A model generated the notes under the pieces. It saw only the letters and a list, made by a program, of their open reading frames with translations, made no database searches and was not told the DNA's origin. Source: Liolophura sinensis (lineage: Eukaryota > Mollusca > Polyplacophora > Chitonida > Chitonidae). Taken from it: 64,000 nucleotides of DNA. Numbering within the stretch: the stretch's first letter is position 1; the number at the start of each line of letters is the position of its first letter. Positions 22,101-37,100 of this stretch are shown here, piece by piece. The stretch is taken from the NCBI RefSeq assembly GCF_032854445.1, contig NC_088301.1, positions 5,998,044-6,062,043 of the forward strand, given 5' to 3'. A program made the position numbers and the translations under genes.

Positions 22101-25100
22101 CTTGACATTTCAGTTGTCTGTCTGATTTTAAATCTACGACGTTTTAGAGAAAGCCTAAGATGCCATTTACTCGCGTCATACTCTGTGATAGATACCAAGA
22201 GCGTCAGTGCCTTAAGTATGCGTCTAGAACAGGTAACAGATAAAGTACCTGTATCACACTTCGGACCAGAATATCCCGGCATGCATCTGGGCTTTGTGTC
22301 GGCACACGTTCCGGATACAGTGTCACTAGATAATTGGTCATCCGCACAATGTCCACATCTCATAGCACAATCAGGTCCGTAGTTTCCTAAGGTGCAGACT
22401 GATAACACAGTGATAACACAGTTGAGTGTGGTTATTCAACATTGTAAGGAGTCTGGTAATTTTTGGCACATAGGCGTATGAAGGCTGACACATTTAGGAA
22501 AGGAGGAAAGTAAAGATGTAGAGAGTAAGCCAACGGTTTCACCACGTACATCTAATTGGCGAAGACCCTAACTAATCTGTGAACTTATTCCTTTGGAGAG
22601 AATTGAATGCCGCTGTAAAATATTTTAATATTAAAAAACATATCTTGAGAAGATATTGGTGGCATTTGTATAATATACTTGCGGTGATACAAAAAGGAAA
22701 TATATTTCAAAACACGAGTTGACGTCTCTTAAAGTAAAAAAAGACAGCACCTGACTAATGTTTATGTCCAATGAAAGACTACAATTCAAAGTACAGTCAA
22801 ACCCGTTGTATGCGGCCAGTCAAGGGACACGTTAAAAGTAGCCGCATATGACAGTTGGCCACATAAGACAGGTTGTGAAGACCAAGCCAGATCACAATAG
22901 AATTAAGTTTCAGGAAATCTACACATGTAGGCCTACATAATAATCTTATACATAATTGTTACAGCACTAACTTGGTCAGCTACATAAATTTCATAGAAAT
23001 ATAACAATTGTAGTAAAATAATAACTCAATAATTTCAAGTTTTGGGGGGTAGACCTATGGATTTACACAAAGAGTTTCAGGTGAGGGCACGCATGACAGG
23101 AGAACTTTCTTCTCGTCATTGTCAAGCCCTAAAAATCTGTGTGTTAGTTTGGCCTACGTAGCTATAAATGACTATTCTAACAAAGTTTTGGACTGTAAAT
23201 GGCAAACTGCTGAGATGTTCAATCACATTTGCCATTACCGGTGAAACAACAACATGTACAAGTAAAGGAAGATCAATTTCTCCATGTGTTCGGTACAGGT
23301 AATATTTTGGCCACGCAAAATGAAAACACAGCACCATTTGCCTGCAAAGATAATGGCCAAGCAAGTCAGATAATTTGTCAAAGAAACCATTCATGGGAGG
23401 AACCACAGGAGGTCAGATTATATCCGATTATATCGAGTCTGCCCGCTGTTTATGGCATTCATAGCGCGAACCTCAGCATGGAGCAAATCCACTGCCACAG
23501 TGCAGGGGTGTCCGGACAATAACCAGCTAGGCCTGATTAAAGAACAGTAGAGTTCACTGCTATTGACCAATAATGTTATCGTTTTACTTCTCATCACAAA
23601 GTGGCAGATTGTAAGTTTTAATCACTATAAAAACTATTGAAGTCGGGTGGTCGCCATTTTTAAATTTTTGATTGTCCGATGCGGCAATCATCATTACAGT
23701 TGAAAGTCTCGGCCGCTCAGGACAGGCTGATATAGAATTTGGTGGCAAAATATGTTGGCCAGTGGACGCGTTGGACAGGTGCCCACATATTACAGGTCGT
23801 TTAACATGGAAAATTGTTTGGTCGCGGCAGAGAGTGGCCGAATACGGCAGATGGACGCTGATTACAGGTGGCCGTAGGTACAACTTTAACTGTATCTTAC
23901 ACTGGCATTAAATATTTTTTTAGATTTTTGTCAAACCCACTAACAGTTTGGTGAATCTTCGTCTTGACACAGATTCAGCACGTCTCCATTACCGAGAGCA
24001 AGGAGACGTCACGTTTACTCTAGCTCTCTGACGTTGAAGTTATTTTTCGTATGATAGTCTAAGCAGTAGCCTATGGCAGATAAAAGTTGAAGTCTTCAGC
24101 AATGAAGGACAAAGTGATCAATATAGTCTTTCTCGGAAAATGGACATACTGGAAGATTGTTTCTTTCACTGCTTGAACTATTGATACAGTAGACCTACTA
24201 TATCAATTATAAGGAACTCTAGCGACCCTGTTTAAATAGAGATATTCCTGGTTCAGGTCGTATCCTACGGAGGGGCTGTGCTGGTGATTTTGACCCCTGT
24301 TAAATGTTTACAAAGTTACTATAGGGTTGTTGTACAAATGTATCCATGGTCACCTCTGAAAGAAATGGAACTAAACCTATGCACCACTGAAGCTGGTCTA
24401 GGTAATCGACTGTCCCTAGTCATCGTGGACGTCAAAGAAAGCACATCGGCTTGAACACGGCGTTTCAATAAATTTACTGTATTTTTTAAAGAAAACAGAA
24501 AAATACCCCTTATAATGCGAGAAAGACGAAGGAGCAAAATATAAATTCTCAAGTTGCAACAGATTCAGAGAAAATTGTATAATCAGGTATAGCCTAATGA
24601 AGTTTAAGTGTTGTCCGGTGACATGCCGTCTTCTCATTCCCACAAACCTTCGGCATTCCTAATGAATTTTGCACTGACTCTGATATTTGTTTTTTCGAAA
24701 ACGCAAAAATGAACAACAAAATTTTTGGGGGGGAAATGAATGTAGTTTGGACCGTAACGGTATACTAGTGCCTGACATAATTTAATTGTGATACCGTCGT
24801 TGAATATTACACGGTTTGTAAATCAACTGAATTTGCGTCTGTGGTGATTCGTAAATAACAGAGACCTGCGCTACATTTGGTGAAATCCCGCTTCGATATT
24901 CAGCTTTGAATATCAAACCAGGAAATAGGAACTGCGAACTAGGTTCACATCTGATTGTCGACGCGGGAACTGGGAACTGGGAGCTTACTTCACTGACATG
25001 TCAAAATCACTAGCACAACCCCCAGTGGCTACGGCAGCGTGGCTGGAATACCCTGTCAGTGATACAGTACGACTACTGCATCAACGGTTTAAGCAGTGAA

Positions 25101-28100
25101 AGAAATATTCTTCTAGTGTGTCGAATTTCCGATAAAACTATGTTTATTACTGGGGGCTTCATCGCTGTAGTCCACAACTTTTATCTACCAAAGGGTACTG
25201 TTTAGTCTATTGTGCGGAAAATGGCTTCGACGTTACAGATAAAGAGTAAAAGCGCTGGAACTTGTAATTTATCAAGAACAGGCACATGTATGGACATGGT
25301 GAAACTTCAACAATCTATCAAACAACACACCTTCATCACATTTCTCAGGGCGGTATCCCGGCATGCACCTCGGTGTTCTCTGTGGACAGAGCCCGGATGT
25401 TGTGTCACAGACGGACGGTCTCTCGGCACAGTTCCCACATCTCTTCCCACAGTCTGGTCCGTATGTCCCGGGTGTGCACACTAATAAACATACCCACAAC
25501 ATCAAAAAAGGATGCTGATTTAGGGGCACGATGTATTGCCACATATTCACATACAAACAACGGAAAAGTAAATAAACATTGTATACATCTTTAAATTAAC
25601 ATTATGTAATTTTACTTCTCTCCACACTTTACTACCTTTCTACACATTTACTTTGAGAGGGTCATTGAAGGAAAGACAACTGAAGGATTTTGTCTATGTG
25701 TTATTAGAGAGATCAGTTTATCGAACAGGATAGCCGTACGACAAAAACTGGTCATGATAAGTAAAAAGCAAGGAGCCATATCCAGATCGCGCCATGACTG
25801 AGCTGGCGTCTTTTGGGGACAGTAAAACATATTGTCAGAATCTCCAGTTTTCTGGACCGTTTATTGTATTGAGTGTTGAGCCAAACCTATTTGATTTGCT
25901 CAGAATAAACATTAAACCTAGAGCAAAGGAGATTAAATAGTTACTTCTACAGTTGTCAAAAATATGGAATTAAATATCACTTGCTCGTTTGGTTTGTGAT
26001 TTTTATCGACATTGGCCTACTTTCATGAAGGAATATTTACAGACATACAGGTAGTGTTCTTTTTCGTTTTCTGTTACACATTTATCTCCGAAACAATATC
26101 GAATGAAAGTAAAGAAATGAACTGGAAAATCAGTTGCATTTCTTAGTCATAGAATTCTTCCCATTCAGACACCATACCGAATATCTGTACTTCACACAGG
26201 GTGAGCGGCCAGGGATTGTTGATCAAAATCTTCACTGTGTCTCCTAATATCGGGCTGCTGGCGTTACAAGATCCATTAATAACGTCCCCTGGACCGTAAA
26301 TAGCCCTGGTGGTGTCCTGGTAACACACTGTGTAATTCCGGGAGGAGTTTCCCACGGACAGGGTAAAACCATTAAGACGGTTACCGCCTGCAATACAAGC
26401 CAACAGTTTTCTAAATAAACGAATTACTATCAGACATCTTTTGTTAATGCGCACAGTAATGTTAATTATCAACCCCGGGAATACTGTACCACCCATAAAA
26501 AGGAAACTTTACCACTGATGACTGAAAATCTTGTGTGAGACACGAAAGTAATGCACCATCACATATGAAAGAAATCATGTTCCTCAGATCACAAACACAT
26601 CGTTACGTCCAATACATTAAAGAATTCCTTTGCCATAGATTAAAGGAACCCTGGACTGGATTTAAATTAATCCTGCAAATCAGACCAAAGAAAACATGTA
26701 CCACGGATCAATGGATCTCTATCCTGTATCACAAAGGAATTCTCTGTCACAAAGAAATTTTCGATTAGCAAATGTGGCTACTTTATACTATGGGTTATCG
26801 TTAAGTCTTGTGTACATTATTTAGTGGTATTGCATGAGTCACAACCTGGACCAATACAATACCACTCCATGATCTGCAAAACAGGTCTAAATGACCTATT
26901 TATTATATAGCTGAACTTGTCTATGGATTTTCACTTCCTGTTAAAATAACGCTTTATATGCTTTGATGTTCGCTTTACTAATTTGTTTAATTTGGGAATA
27001 AATCTATACTACTTATACCAGTGCGTTGTGTGGGTATACGGTATACATTTCGTCAAAATGCTCAATAGTCCCACTAGCCCGAAGTGCGAGGGCAAATATT
27101 GATCTTCGATCATAATTGAGCCGAGAGAAAAATGCTAGCTAGATATTTTCGATTTAATTTGCAAGGGTGTAGAATTTGATTGTGTCAAAAATATGTTAGG
27201 GTATGTTTTTCCACATGTTGTTTATTAAAACTCTTTTGAAAAGTTATTGACTGATCCATTGCCAACGAATGTTGCTATTAGCCGGCACCTGCTCGTCCCT
27301 CACTCCGTGGGTATTTTGTGTGTATTTTCCATGCAATAAGGATTATTTTGAGTCAGTATAAGCAAAATATAGTTGACTATGAATTTACAGAAATATCACA
27401 TACCATCAAAGTCAGTTGGATAGATACAGGCAGATATGTGATGTGAGAACATGCAGACCACATTGAGGTCTTCAAGAAACGTTTAACTTTGTCTAACACT
27501 TATCGCCACCAAGGTGCCCACTGAAAGCTGGGATTAAACCCTCGCTTTGTGTATTGAAATACAGGACCAATCAGCCATGACCCGCTCCCTATATGAATAA
27601 TAACATACATGTATATAAATATCTTAAGTGGTGATTATGAGTGGGAGGCTTTTCATCTGAAGAACCTGTAGAAGAATCTGTAGTTAATGGTTAAAGAAAT
27701 CAGTTTGAGGACTTCACTGGGTTATTTTATTTTGTAATAAATTCTGATTACGAAGAATGTGTTGACTGTGTGTAGGACTCTGGGTATGCTAGGAAACTAA
27801 GATCATACCTCAGTGACTTTCAATTTTATTCTAAACGTCTCAACTTTTTAAATTTCTTTTTTGATCGTGAGGAAGTGTGTTTGATGGAATTTATGATGAG
27901 CCTGATTTTTAACACACACATCTGTTCATAATGATTCCCATTCATAGTCAAAACTATTTCATTTTTTATTTCCTAATTATAAAACTAGCGGATATGACGA
28001 AAGAGAAATTAAAGCAAAACAGTGCATAGTCAGTAAAATGAAAGTCACTGAAAATATCACTAGCAAAGATTATGTGTGGGGGAGGGGGGAGGGGGCGTGC

Positions 28101-31100
28101 GTGTGTGTGCGTGTATACGCAAACGAAGCTGTAGAACCTTTCAGAAAGTCTAGCGATATGGCTCACTGAGGAGCGCTCTGGTATCAGGATGACTGAGGAG
28201 ATTCCCGCTTAAGTGTTACGTGATTGGTTGGATGACATCGTGTGGTCTTACCAGTCCACCTGTTCAACCTTCCGTCTTTAAACGGAAGAGCAACTGAGAG
28301 ACTAGAGAGTAAAACTGATGTAGATTTTACTCTCCACTTTTGTGCAAGCAAGTAGTAGCTTAGTGGTTCGAACTTTGTTGAAGGTGGGGATATTTTCGTG
28401 GAAAGTTTTGTATGTTCTGAGAGAAAATGTGCTCAACAACATCGGAAGGAAACGGGCATTTCCGATTTGAGCGTAGACTGGACAGGCCTATGTTCGAATA
28501 GTTGCTGGAATTGTGTACTGGTGCGAATATAATTTGGATGCATGGTGTTTTCGAAAATAGACCTTTTCTAACGCGATCATCTCGGGCTGAATAAAATTAT
28601 AGTGCCGAGGGACTCTCCCAGACTATAACATTCCAAAATGGATGTGTGACAGGAACTTTAAATTCAGAACGAGGTTCGTTCTGAGACGTTCGATTCTGCT
28701 AGTACTTTTTCACTTCCCTGCACTGTGCATAAGGGTAGATAACTGTGTTATTTGTCTACTTTCCCCCATCCGTACTCTTGTGTTTACCTGTAGCTCCCAC
28801 TGCGAGCGTTACCACAAATTCTTGACAGCATCATAGTCAATATGCTAATCTATAATATTTTCCCGTATATAACTTACAGATTTCACCTACAGAGTGAGCG
28901 CAGTTTATTTGTGATATTGATGAAAGTCAAGTAGTATCCATCGAACTTCTAGTAAAAACCACATAAACAGCTCTCACAGCGGTGTTGACGGTTGGTCGAT
29001 CTCAAGGCCTCAGGAAGTGGTTTTATCTGAATGTTGCAAATTCCTTGGGAGGCTTGAGTTGAACTAATACACTCTGGCTGAACGATTCAAAGAGATTCAT
29101 CTGGACCGAGGGGCCTCCACCCACTATTACACACCTATGATTGATACCTATGTGGTAGTAATGTGAAACAATAATGATTTATTTATTTATTTATCTTTTA
29201 TTTCGTGTTTTTATCCGTACTCAAGAATGTTTCACTTTTACGATGGAGGACAGCATTAAACTTGGAGGAAAACATGGGGGAAATCCATGACCATCCGCAG
29301 TCGAACAACAATGAAAAAGAAATTAACAGAAGATAAAGGTTAAACATGTTTAAGTGTGCAACCCTCAGATGACTATATAAATACAATCATAATGTCAAAC
29401 CAACTTACATACAGTAAAACATTATCAGACTTACATCAATATTGCAATGACAACGACTCCGATGACTAAGACAAGGATGATTCCAACTGCACTGCCGGCA
29501 ATGACTCCCGTGTAATTCGGAGGGTTTACGGGCAATTCTGAAAATGTAAGACCGATTACGCCTGCAATAAGCAAGATTTGGATGGTAATGGTATTGTCCA
29601 TTATCGCAGGATTTTCATTTGCCTGAGTTGAATTCATTATCGGTCATCAATCTGTTGAATTGGTTTATATGAGCCCGTAAATGTAATTCCGTTCTGTTGA
29701 GGTATAATGATGGCTTGACGATACTGTAAATCAATATACTGGCAATGATCTACCTTATCGTATGTCTCAACAGACAATGGGAATGAAGACTAACAAGACA
29801 ATTTGCTGACAATGGGAAAATGACACTTGGAGGCAGCTTGCTTCCTTGTTACTTTCAAGCATGGACAAAATTGCTGTGTGTTACTGAAGTGCCTAACAGT
29901 GGCATTTTTGTGATCGGTACAAATTAATTTCAGAGTTATTGTACTCAGTTGAAGCCACGATATATTAACGGCCGATCTGTGCTATAACGATCTCTTGCCA
30001 GGACTTAATTAATTTGCTACTTTTACATCTACATGAACAGTTAGAATAAAACATTAAACGATTTATTTGATGGGTGTTTTACGCCGTAGAAATCGGTGGG
30101 AAGAAACCGGACAGAGTCCGGGGGAAACACATGACCATCCGCCGGCTGCTAACAGACCTTCCCACGTACGGCCGGAAAGAAAGCCAGAATGAGCTGGACT
30201 TGAACTCACAGAGACAGCATTGGTGAGATACTCCCGGGTTATTACGCTGCGCTAGCGCGAACTCTAAATGAGGAAAATTGACAATTTCATCGCTAATTTC
30301 ATCGTAATTCTTCTATTATATTGAGGGTAAAATATTTATAGAAGAAAACCAAAGAGGAAGACACTTTTCACATGCAGCACTTGAAATACCTGATTTGCAC
30401 CAGAGCTCGTAATACCCTTCTGCACATCGTGGTTCTCGGTCGGGACAGTGCCCGGATGTGGTGTTACACACAGCGTTTCCTTCGGCACAGGAGCCACAGG
30501 TTTCTATACAATCCGGACCATAAGTGCCCAGAGTACATTCTGCAGCAGAATTTACAAACCTTTTATTCGAAGCATCGAATATGCAGACTTGTCTGAAATA
30601 TTCAATATTTCTAATAATATAAATAATCAGGTCATTTAAAATATTTGGGGAGACAATTTTTCAAATCATTTCTACGGTTTAAACATATTTTAACTGACCA
30701 GCCAAACACCAGCTGTTCGGCAGTACAGTCAGGAGTGAAATACGACTACCCTATATATAGTCATGATAACTACTACGCGTACTCCGCCTTACTAGGGAGG
30801 TTAGGGCCTCTGTGTCAGAGTGGTTAGCCCAGAAGCCTTCCACCAGTGCGGCCGCTGTAAGATCAAGTCAAGAGGTCAATTAAATAAATAAAGAGATTAA
30901 ATAAACAATTCACATTTTTACAGCAAAATCGGCTCTTGGCAATCAGACATTTTGGGTTTGAGGGTGGGGAGGTGGGGTTGGTAGATGGAGGCAGGGATAC
31001 TAATGGGAAATGCAACAGAAGCGGGGACTCTTGTCGTCAGTATCAGCTATCCGTCTATCACAATGACACCCCGTGCTGACCTAACCTGTATCACACTTTA

Positions 31101-34100
31101 CACCAGTGTATCCCGGCATGCACCTGGGTGTTCCCTCTGGGCAGTTCCCGTATTTAGCGTCACAAACAGATCGGCCTTTGGTACAGTTCCCACATCTCTG
31201 CAAACAGTCAGGACCGTAATTTCCCTCGCAAGCTAAACGAACGAGATTTATGACCGATTTACTTCGATGTTACACTGCACTGTGATCAAACCAGGACATG
31301 GCCCTTGGTATACGGCATAAAAAAGGTGTATTGTTACCTAGGAATTGGACAATGGTAAAAGAACCTTTACTGTGATTCTGACTGAACTTACGTCTGTTCG
31401 CCTAGAACATCTATTCAACACACACCTTTACAACACCACTGAATCATTTCAACAGAACATTACTTGACATTTCAGTTGTCTGTCTGATTTTAAATCTACG
31501 ACGTTTTAGAGAAAGCCTAAGATGCCATTTACTCGCGTCATACTCTGTGATAGATACCAAGAGCGTCAGTGCCTTAAGTATGCGTCTAGAACAGGTAACA
31601 GATAAAGTACCTGTATCACACTTCGGACCAGAATATCCCGGCATGCATCTGGGCTTTGTGTCGGCACACGTTCCGGATACAGTGTCACTAGATAATTGGT
31701 CATCCGCACAATGTCCACATCTCATAGCACAATCAGGTCCGTAGTTTCCTAAGGTGCAGACTGATAACACAGTGATAACACAGTTGAGTGTGGTTATTCA
31801 ACATTGTAAGGAGTCTGGTAATTTTTGGCACATAGGCGTATGAAGGCTGACACATTTAGGAAAGGAGGAAAGTAAAGATGTAGAGAGTAAGCCAACGGTT
31901 TCACCACGTACATCTAATTGGCGAAGACCCTAACTAATCTGTGAACTTATTCCTTTGGAGAGAATTGAATGCCGCTGTAAAATATTTTAATATTAAAAAA
32001 CATATCTTGAGAAGATATTGGTGGCATTTGTATAATATACTTGCGGTGATACAAAAAGGAAATATATTTCAAAACACGAGTTGACGTCTCTTAAAGTAAA
32101 AAAAGACAGCACCTGACTAATGTTTATGTCCAATGAAAGACTACAATTCAAAGTACAGTCAAACCCGTTGTATGCGGCCAGTCAAGGGACACGTTAAAAG
32201 TAGCCGCATATGACAGTTGGCCACATAAGACAGGTTGTGAAGACCAAGCCAGATCACAATAGAATTAAGTTTCAGGAAATCTACACATGTAGGCCTACAT
32301 AATAATCTTATACATAATTGTTACAGCACTAACTTGGTCAGCTACATAAATTTCATAGAAATATAACAATTGTAGTAAAATAATAACTCAATAATTTCAA
32401 GTTTTGGGGGGTAGACCTATGGATTTACACAAAGAGTTTCAGGTGAGGGCACGCATGACAGGAGAACTTTCTTCTCGTCATTGTCAAGCCCTAAAAATCT
32501 GTGTGTTAGTTTGGCCTACGTAGCTATAAATGACTATTCTAACAAAGTTTTGGACTGTAAATGGCAAACTGCTGAGATGTTCAATCACATTTGCCATTAC
32601 CGGTGAAACAACAACATGTACAAGTAAAGGAAGATCAATTTCTCCATGTGTTCGGTACAGGTAATATTTTGGCCACGCAAAATGAAAACACAGCACCATT
32701 TGCCTGCAAAGATAATGGCCAAGCAAGTCAGATAATTTGTCAAAGAAACCATTCATGGGAGGAACCACAGGAGGTCAGATTATATCCGATTATATCGAGT
32801 CTGCCCGCTGTTTATGGCATTCATAGCGCGAACCTCAGCATGGAGCAAATCCACTGCCACAGTGCAGGGGTGTCCGGACAATAACCAGCTAGGCCTGATT
32901 AAAGAACAGTAGAGTTCACTGCTATTGACCAATAATGTTATCGTTTTACTTCTCATCACAAAGTGGCAGATTGTAAGTTTTAATCACTATAAAAACTATT
33001 GAAGTCGGGTGGTCGCCATTTTTAAATTTTTGATTGTCCGATGCGGCAATCATCATTACAGTTGAAAGTCTCGGCCGCTCAGGACAGGCTGATATAGAAT
33101 TTGGTGGCAAAATATGTTGGCCAGTGGACGCGTTGGACAGGTGCCCACATATTACAGGTCGTTTAACATGGAAAATTGTTTGGTCGCGGCAGAGAGTGGC
33201 CGAATACGGCAGATGGACGCTGATTACAGGTGGCCGTAGGTACAACTTTAACTGTATCTTACACTGGCATTAAATATTTTTTTAGATTTTTGTCAAACCC
33301 ACTAACAGTTTGGTGAATCTTCGTCTTGACACAGATTCAGCACGTCTCCATTACCGAGAGCAAGGAGACGTCACGTTTACTCTAGCTCTCTGACGTTGAA
33401 GTTATTTTTCGTATGATAGTCTAAGCAGTAGCCTATGGCAGATAAAAGTTGAAGTCTTCAGCAATGAAGGACAAAGTGATCAATATAGTCTTTCTCGGAA
33501 AATGGACATACTGGAAGATTGTTTCTTTCACTGCTTGAACTATTGATACAGTAGACCTACTATATCAATTATAAGGAACTCTAGCGACCCTGTTTAAATA
33601 GAGATATTCCTGGTTCAGGTCGTATCCTACGGAGGGGCTGTGCTGGTGATTTTGACCCCTGTTAAATGTTTACAAAGTTACTATAGGGTTGTTGTACAAA
33701 TGTATCCATGGTCACCTCTGAAAGAAATGGAACTAAACCTATGCACCACTGAAGCTGGTCTAGGTAATCGACTGTCCCTAGTCATCGTGGACGTCAAAGA
33801 AAGCACATCGGCTTGAACACGGCGTTTCAATAAATTTACTGTATTTTTTAAAGAAAACAGAAAAATACCCCTTATAATGCGAGAAAGACGAAGGAGCAAA
33901 ATATAAATTCTCAAGTTGCAACAGATTCAGAGAAAATTGTATAATCAGGTATAGCCTAATGAAGTTTAAGTGTTGTCCGGTGACATGCCGTCTTCTCATT
34001 CCCACAAACCTTCGGCATTCCTAATGAATTTTGCACTGACTCTGATATTTGTTTTTTCGAAAACGCAAAAATGAACAACAAAATTTTTGGGGGGGAAATG

Positions 34101-37100
34101 AATGTAGTTTGGACCGTAACGGTATACTAGTGCCTGACATAATTTAATTGTGATACCGTCGTTGAATATTACACGGTTTGTAAATCAACTGAATTTGCGT
34201 CTGTGGTGATTCGTAAATAACAGAGACCTGCGCTACATTTGGTGAAATCCCGCTTCGATATTCAGCTTTGAATATCAAACCAGGAAATAGGAACTGCGAA
34301 CTAGGTTCACATCTGATTGTCGACGCGGGAACTGGGAACTGGGAGCTTACTTCACTGACATGTCAAAATCACTAGCACAACCCCCAGTGGCTACGGCAGC
34401 GTGGCTGGAATACCCTGTCAGTGATACAGTACGACTACTGCATCAACGGTTTAAGCAGTGAAAGAAATATTCTTCTAGTGTGTCGAATTTCCGATAAAAC
34501 TATGTTTATTACTGGGGGCTTCATCGCTGTAGTCCACAACTTTTATCTACCAAAGGGTACTGTTTAGTCTATTGTGCGGAAAATGGCTTCGACGTTACAG
34601 ATAAAGAGTAAAAGCGCTGGAACTTGTAATTTATCAAGAACAGGCACATGTATGGACATGGTGAAACTTCAACAATCTATCAAACAACACACCTTCATCA
34701 CATTTCTCAGGGCGGTATCCCGGCATGCACCTCGGTGTTCTCTGTGGACAGAGCCCGGATGTTGTGTCACAGACGGACGGTCTCTCGGCACAGTTCCCAC
34801 ATCTCTTCCCACAGTCTGGTCCGTATGTCCCGGGTGTGCACACTAATAAACATACCCACAACATCAAAAAAGGATGCTGATTTAGGGGCACGATGTATTG
34901 CCACATATTCACATACAAACAACGGAAAAGTAAATAAACATTGTATACATCTTTAAATTAACATTATGTAATTTTACTTCTCTCCACACTTTACTACCTT
35001 TCTACACATTTACTTTGAGAGGGTCATTGAAGGAAAGACAACTGAAGGATTTTGTCTATGTGTTATTAGAGAGATCAGTTTATCGAACAGGATAGCCGTA
35101 CGACAAAAACTGGTCATGATAAGTAAAAAGCAAGGAGCCATATCCAGATCGCGCCATGACTGAGCTGGCGTCTTTTGGGGACAGTAAAACATATTGTCAG
35201 AATCTCCAGTTTTCTGGACCGTTTATTGTATTGAGTGTTGAGCCAAACCTATTTGATTTGCTCAGAATAAACATTAAACCTAGAGCAAAGGAGATTAAAT
35301 AGTTACTTCTACAGTTGTCAAAAATATGGAATTAAATATCACTTGCTCGTTTGGTTTGTGATTTTTATCGACATTGGCCTACTTTCATGAAGGAATATTT
35401 ACAGACATACAGGTAGTGTTCTTTTTCGTTTTCTGTTACACATTTATCTCCGAAACAATATCGAATGAAAGTAAAGAAATGAACTGGAAAATCAGTTGCA
35501 TTTCTTAGTCATAGAATTCTTCCCATTCAGACACCATACCGAATATCTGTACTTCACACAGGGTGAGCGGCCAGGGATTGTTGATCAAAATCTTCACTGT
35601 GTCTCCTAATATCGGGCTGCTGGCGTTACAAGATCCATTAATAACGTCCCCTGGACCGTAAATAGCCCTGGTGGTGTCCTGGTAACACACTGTGTAATTC
35701 CGGGAGGAGTTTCCCACGGACAGGGTAAAACCATTAAGACGGTTACCGCCTGCAATACAAGCCAACAGTTTTCTAAATAAACGAATTACTATCAGACATC
35801 TTTTGTTAATGCGCACAGTAATGTTAATTATCAACCCCGGGAATACTGTACCACCCATAAAAAGGAAACTTTACCACTGATGACTGAAAATCTTGTGTGA
35901 GACACGAAAGTAATGCACCATCACATATGAAAGAAATCATGTTCCTCAGATCACAAACACATCGTTACGTCCAATACATTAAAGAATTCCTTTGCCATAG
36001 ATTAAAGGAACCCTGGACTGGATTTAAATTAATCCTGCAAATCAGACCAAAGAAAACATGTACCACGGATCAATGGATCTCTATCCTGTATCACAAAGGA
36101 ATTCTCTGTCACAAAGAAATTTTCGATTAGCAAATGTGGCTACTTTATACTATGGGTTATCGTTAAGTCTTGTGTACATTATTTAGTGGTATTGCATGAG
36201 TCACAACCTGGACCAATACAATACCACTCCATGATTTGCAAAACAGGTCTAAATGACCTATTTATTATATAGCTGAACTTGTCTATGGATTTTCACTTCC
36301 TGTTAAAATAACGCTTTATATGCTTTGATGTTCGCTTTACTAATTTGTTTAATTTGGGAATAAATCTATACTACTTATACCAGTGCGTTGTGTGGGTATA
36401 CGGTATACATTTCGTCAAAATGCTCAATAGTCCCACTAGCCCGAAGTGCGAGGGCAAATATTGATCTTCGATCATAATTGAGCCGAGAGAAAAATGCTAG
36501 CTAGATATTTTCGATTTAATTTGCAAGGGTGTAGAATTTGATTGTGTCAAAAATATGTTAGGGTATGTTTTTCCACATGTTGTTTATTAAAACTCTTTTG
36601 AAAAGTTATTGACTGATCCATTGCCAACGAATGTTGCTATTAGCCGGCACCTGCTCGTCCCTCACTCCGTGGGTATTTTGTGTGTATTTTCCATGCAATA
36701 AGGATTATTTTGAGTCAGTATAAGCAAAATATAGTTGACTATGAATTTACAGAAATATCACATACCATCAAAGTCAGTTGGATAGATACAGGCAGATATG
36801 TGATGTGAGAACATGCAGACCACATTGAGGTCTTCAAGAAACGTTTAACTTTGTCTAACACTTATCGCCACCAAGGTGCCCACTGAAAGCTGGGATTAAA
36901 CCCTCGCTTTGTGTATTGAAATACAGGACCAATCAGCCATGACCCGCTCCCTATATGAATAATAACATACATGTATATAAATATCTTAAGTGGTGATTAT
37001 GAGTGGGAGGCTTTTCATCTGAAGAACCTGTAGAAGAATCTGTAGTTAATGGTTAAAGAAATCAGTTTGAGGACTTCACTGGGTTATTTTATTTTGTAAT

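Larger units (their letters stand above)
17951..27312. repeat. Intragenic tandem repeat unit I (9,362 bp; E9-E4 of gene B)
   Basis: The left border follows the unique sequence 'cttcattaag' and the unit begins 'attttgtgtgtattttcc'. It runs through part of the E9-E10 intron, E9 to E4 and about 0.9 kb of the E3-E4 intron, ending at 'cactccgtgggt'. It then joins straight back to 'attttgtgtg'. Two bases (AT) are shared at the join. A C in 'ccatgatctgc' near 26872 is unique to this unit; the other copies have T. Confidence 0.9.
27313..36674. repeat. Intragenic tandem repeat unit II (9,362 bp)
   Basis: Same length as unit I. I found only one base difference between them by eye. It begins and ends at identical junctions. 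Confidence 0.9.
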
